NCBI GenBank assembly: GCA_021160405.1
Contig: JAGHCO010000075.1
Coordinates: 1-12,737, forward strand
Direction of reading: 5' to 3'
DNA: 12,737 nucleotides
Origin: Candidatus Aerophobota bacterium
GTDB lineage: Bacteria > Aerophobota > Aerophobia > Aerophobales > JAGHCO01
Translations under genes and position numbers: made by a program
Notes under the pieces: generated by a model
The model's database searches: none
Seen by the model: the letters and a program-made list of their open reading frames with translations, nothing else
Told to the model about the DNA's origin: nothing
Shown: positions 10,716 to 12,737 of the stretch, piece after piece
Layout of the letters: every line of letters begins with the position of its first letter
Numbering within the stretch: the first letter of the stretch is position 1

Positions 10716-12737
10716 ATGAAAATGAGAAAATATAATTTTTTCCCCTTCTCGCTTTGGGAAGGGGAATCTGTTAAAGCAATAGCAGGTTTAGTTATAATTT
10801 TTCTTTTTTTATTTGTTTCTCAAGCAATAGCTCAACAAGCATCCCTGATTAAGGAGATTAAAATTCAAGGAAATTATTGGATTAAGGAAGATGAGATTAA
10901 AAAAGTTATTAAAAGTAAGGTAGGAGAAGTCCTTTCAAAAGAAAAAGTAAGAGAGGATATGCAGTCAATTTATGATTTAGGTTATTTTTCCTCTCTTAAG
11001 GCTCTAAGAGAGGAAACTCCGGAAGGGATTATTCTCATTTTCGTGGTTAAGGAAAACAGAAAGATAGTTAAGATTGAATTCAGAGGAGTCAAAGGAAAAG
11101 AGGTAAATAAGCTAAAGAAAATGCTCACCTTTAAAAATGAACAGGTTTGGAATTTTAATAAAATGGAGGAGAGCAAGCGAAAAATTACTGAGTTTTACCA
11201 CAAGAGAGGATATCTTTCTGCTAAGGTAGATATTTCTCCAATTGTTATGGAGAAAAATGAGTGCAAAGCAGTAATTTATATAGAGAAGGGAAAATTGATA
11301 AGGGTAATAGAAGTGGAAATAGAAGGTAATCACTTTTTCTCTGACCCTAAGATTCGCTCATTTATGGAAACCAGATTTCGGAAGTATTTTGATAGAGAAC
11401 TGTTGAAAAAAGATATTAAAAAGATTATCAGGGCTTACCAGAGGTCTGGTTATTATTTCGCTTATTTTAAACAACCAGGATTTAGCTTTTTTAAAAAAAA
11501 CAGGGTAGATTGGGTAAGAATATTTCTTGAGGTAGTGGAGGGGAAAAGGTTCTCTGTAGAGAAGGTTGATGTGGAGGGAAACTATGCCTTAGCTACTCAT
11601 CAGATACTGGATCAATTAAGACCTCGAGTTGGCGAAGTTTTTAATCCAGATCAGCTTAAGAAAAGTATAGATAGGATTCAGGATATGTATGGAAAAAGAG
11701 GTTATCTATACGCTCGAGTGAATAGTAGTGTTGATCTTGATGAAGAGGAGGGGCTGGTTAGGATTAAAATTGTTATTAAGGAAAATAAACAGGTGAGAGT
11801 AGGAAATATTAAAGTTGAAGGTAACAGAACTACCAGGCAGATAGTATTTGATCGGACAATGCTTCTTAAAAAAGGTGATATTTTTAATACAGAAAAGTTA
11901 AGGGAAAGTTGGCGTAGGTTGTATAACCTTGGTTTTTTTGAGAAAGTGGAAATAGAACCTCATCCTACTTCATCACCTTCAATTTTGGATTTATCAGTTA
12001 AAGTGAAAGAGGCGGAGAAAAAGGGGAAACTTATCTTTGGATCATCCTATAGCTCTAACTCCGGTTTAGAAGGTTTTATTCAAATAGCCAAGGATAATCT
12101 CTGGGGGAAAGGTAAGAGGATAGGAGTGGATTGGCAGTTTGGGAAAAAGAGAAGCGATTACGATATAAACTATTTAGATAGATGGTATAGAGGTAGCTCT
12201 ACCAGGTTAAACATACATCTGTACAATAAGGAGTATAGATACTCGGATGCTGAAGAAGAATATACTAAAAGGAGAACTGGTGCCCAGATAGGTTTGGGAT
12301 GGCCATGGGCTAAATATTTACATTTTTCATTAACGGCAAAAGCTGAAAGAGTAAATATCATGGGAGAAAAATTACCTGAAGGTCTTGAACCAGGAGAAAA
12401 GACTTACCAAGGTTTAATCCCTACCTTAATAAGGGATTCCCGGTTAAGAGATGAAGCTTTTAATCCTTACAGAGGCTCCTACTCTCTTATCTCTGTGGAG
12501 AAAAGTGGAGGATTCTTAGGGGGTGATGTTGATTTTACCAAGTATGAAGCTGAGACAAGACTGTATCTGCGCCGGGGTGAGTTCTGGAAATTACCTATCT
12601 TGGCTCTAAGACTGAGAGGAAAATTAGGTGAAAATCTCCCCTATTATGAGGAGTTTTACATTGGAGGGCAGAATACCCTAAGAGGATACAGGGAAAATGA
12701 ATTTAGAGGAACCAGAGCTCTTCTGGGAACCTTGGAG
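10716..12737 (+). CDS. bamA: Outer membrane protein assembly factor BamA (partial, 3' end beyond window)
   Basis: The Omp85 protein inserts beta-barrel proteins into the outer membrane. 674 residues are present with no stop. A signal peptide is visible: charged n-region, hydrophobic core AGLVIIFLFLFVS (23-35) and a likely cut after Ala39 (AIA before QQ). Five POTRA repeats follow, each with an (I/V)xGN/VxG strand and a GY/GF turn: about 44-115, 117-193, 196-280, 281-358 and 361-433. The barrel starts near 435 and includes GGQNTLRGY (650-658), matching the conserved VRGF lid-loop motif. Roughly 120-150 residues should be missing beyond the edge. The start is ATG 10716 or ATG 10722; AGG at 10710-10712 fits the second better. 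The n-region is unusually long (about 22 residues) and coded partly by a palindrome. Confidence 0.93.
   Translation, partial: MKMRKYNFFPFSLWEGESVKAIAGLVIIFLFLFVSQAIAQQASLIKEIKIQGNYWIKEDEIKKVIKSKVGEVLSKEKVREDMQSIYDLGYFSSLKALREETPEGIILIFVVKENRKIVKIEFRGVKGKEVNKLKKMLTFKNEQVWNFNKMEESKRKITEFYHKRGYLSAKVDISPIVMEKNECKAVIYIEKGKLIRVIEVEIEGNHFFSDPKIRSFMETRFRKYFDRELLKKDIKKIIRAYQRSGYYFAYFKQPGFSFFKKNRVDWVRIFLEVVEGKRFSVEKVDVEGNYALATHQILDQLRPRVGEVFNPDQLKKSIDRIQDMYGKRGYLYARVNSSVDLDEEEGLVRIKIVIKENKQVRVGNIKVEGNRTTRQIVFDRTMLLKKGDIFNTEKLRESWRRLYNLGFFEKVEIEPHPTSSPSILDLSVKVKEAEKKGKLIFGSSYSSNSGLEGFIQIAKDNLWGKGKRIGVDWQFGKKRSDYDINYLDRWYRGSSTRLNIHLYNKEYRYSDAEEEYTKRRTGAQIGLGWPWAKYLHFSLTAKAERVNIMGEKLPEGLEPGEKTYQGLIPTLIRDSRLRDEAFNPYRGSYSLISVEKSGGFLGGDVDFTKYEAETRLYLRRGEFWKLPILALRLRGKLGENLPYYEEFYIGGQNTLRGYRENEFRGTRALLGTLE
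10740..10766. repeat. Palindrome inside the bamA signal-peptide region
   Basis: TTCCCCTTC (10740-10748) and GAAGGGGAA (10758-10766) form a perfect 9-bp stem around TCGCTTTGG. The shape resembles common dispersed repeats of the CCCTCTCCC/GGGAGAGGG kind. It encodes FPFSLWEGE, an odd stretch ahead of the hydrophobic core. Confidence 0.55.

Overview
This AT-rich window reads as ordinary chromosome from an uncultured diderm (outer-membrane) bacterium. The outer membrane is inferred from a BamA/Omp85 gene with a signal peptide, five POTRA repeats and the start of a barrel. ClpC with a UVR motif, a short SerA without an ACT domain and an MjaI-type endonuclease fit a deep-branching or candidate-phylum lineage better than a proteobacterium. 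I cannot name the phylum from sequence alone.

Layout, left to right. (i) 1-782: the 3' end of an unnamed gene with a staphylococcal-nuclease-like C-terminus overlaps a gene for an MjaI-family restriction endonuclease, so the window starts inside a restriction-modification locus. (ii) 783-1040: a nested palindromic repeat, then a good promoter. (iii) 1041-2488: tRNA-Gly(CCC), tRNA-Arg(TCG), a coiled-coil protein, an RNase HI-family protein and the RNase P RNA, closely packed on one strand. (iv) 2489-3192: a short inverted-repeat element, a 57-residue two-helix membrane protein and rpmA (L27) without rplU upstream. (v) 3193-6644: a class V aminotransferase, serA and dnaB with 2-18 bp gaps, probably one transcript that joins two serine-synthesis steps to the replicative helicase. 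(vi) 6645-8076: a second, longer copy of the inverted-repeat element carrying an array of heptamers, then purA. (vii) 8077-10604: clpC with its own promoter and two leader palindromes. (viii) 10605-12737: a 97-bp element with perfect 27-bp inverted ends, then bamA, which runs off the window.

Every gene lies on the + strand. No tool was run; all calls rest on motifs and on reading the sequence by eye. No CRISPR array, integrase, transposase gene or metabolite riboswitch was seen. The points most worth a second look are: near-absence of CTAG, the site cut by MjaI-family enzymes; a SerA whose usual catalytic glutamate position holds glycine; an enlarged P12 arm in RNase P RNA; the heptamer array; palindromes in the clpC leader; and several families of small inverted-repeat elements in almost every gap, one lying at the start of bamA.
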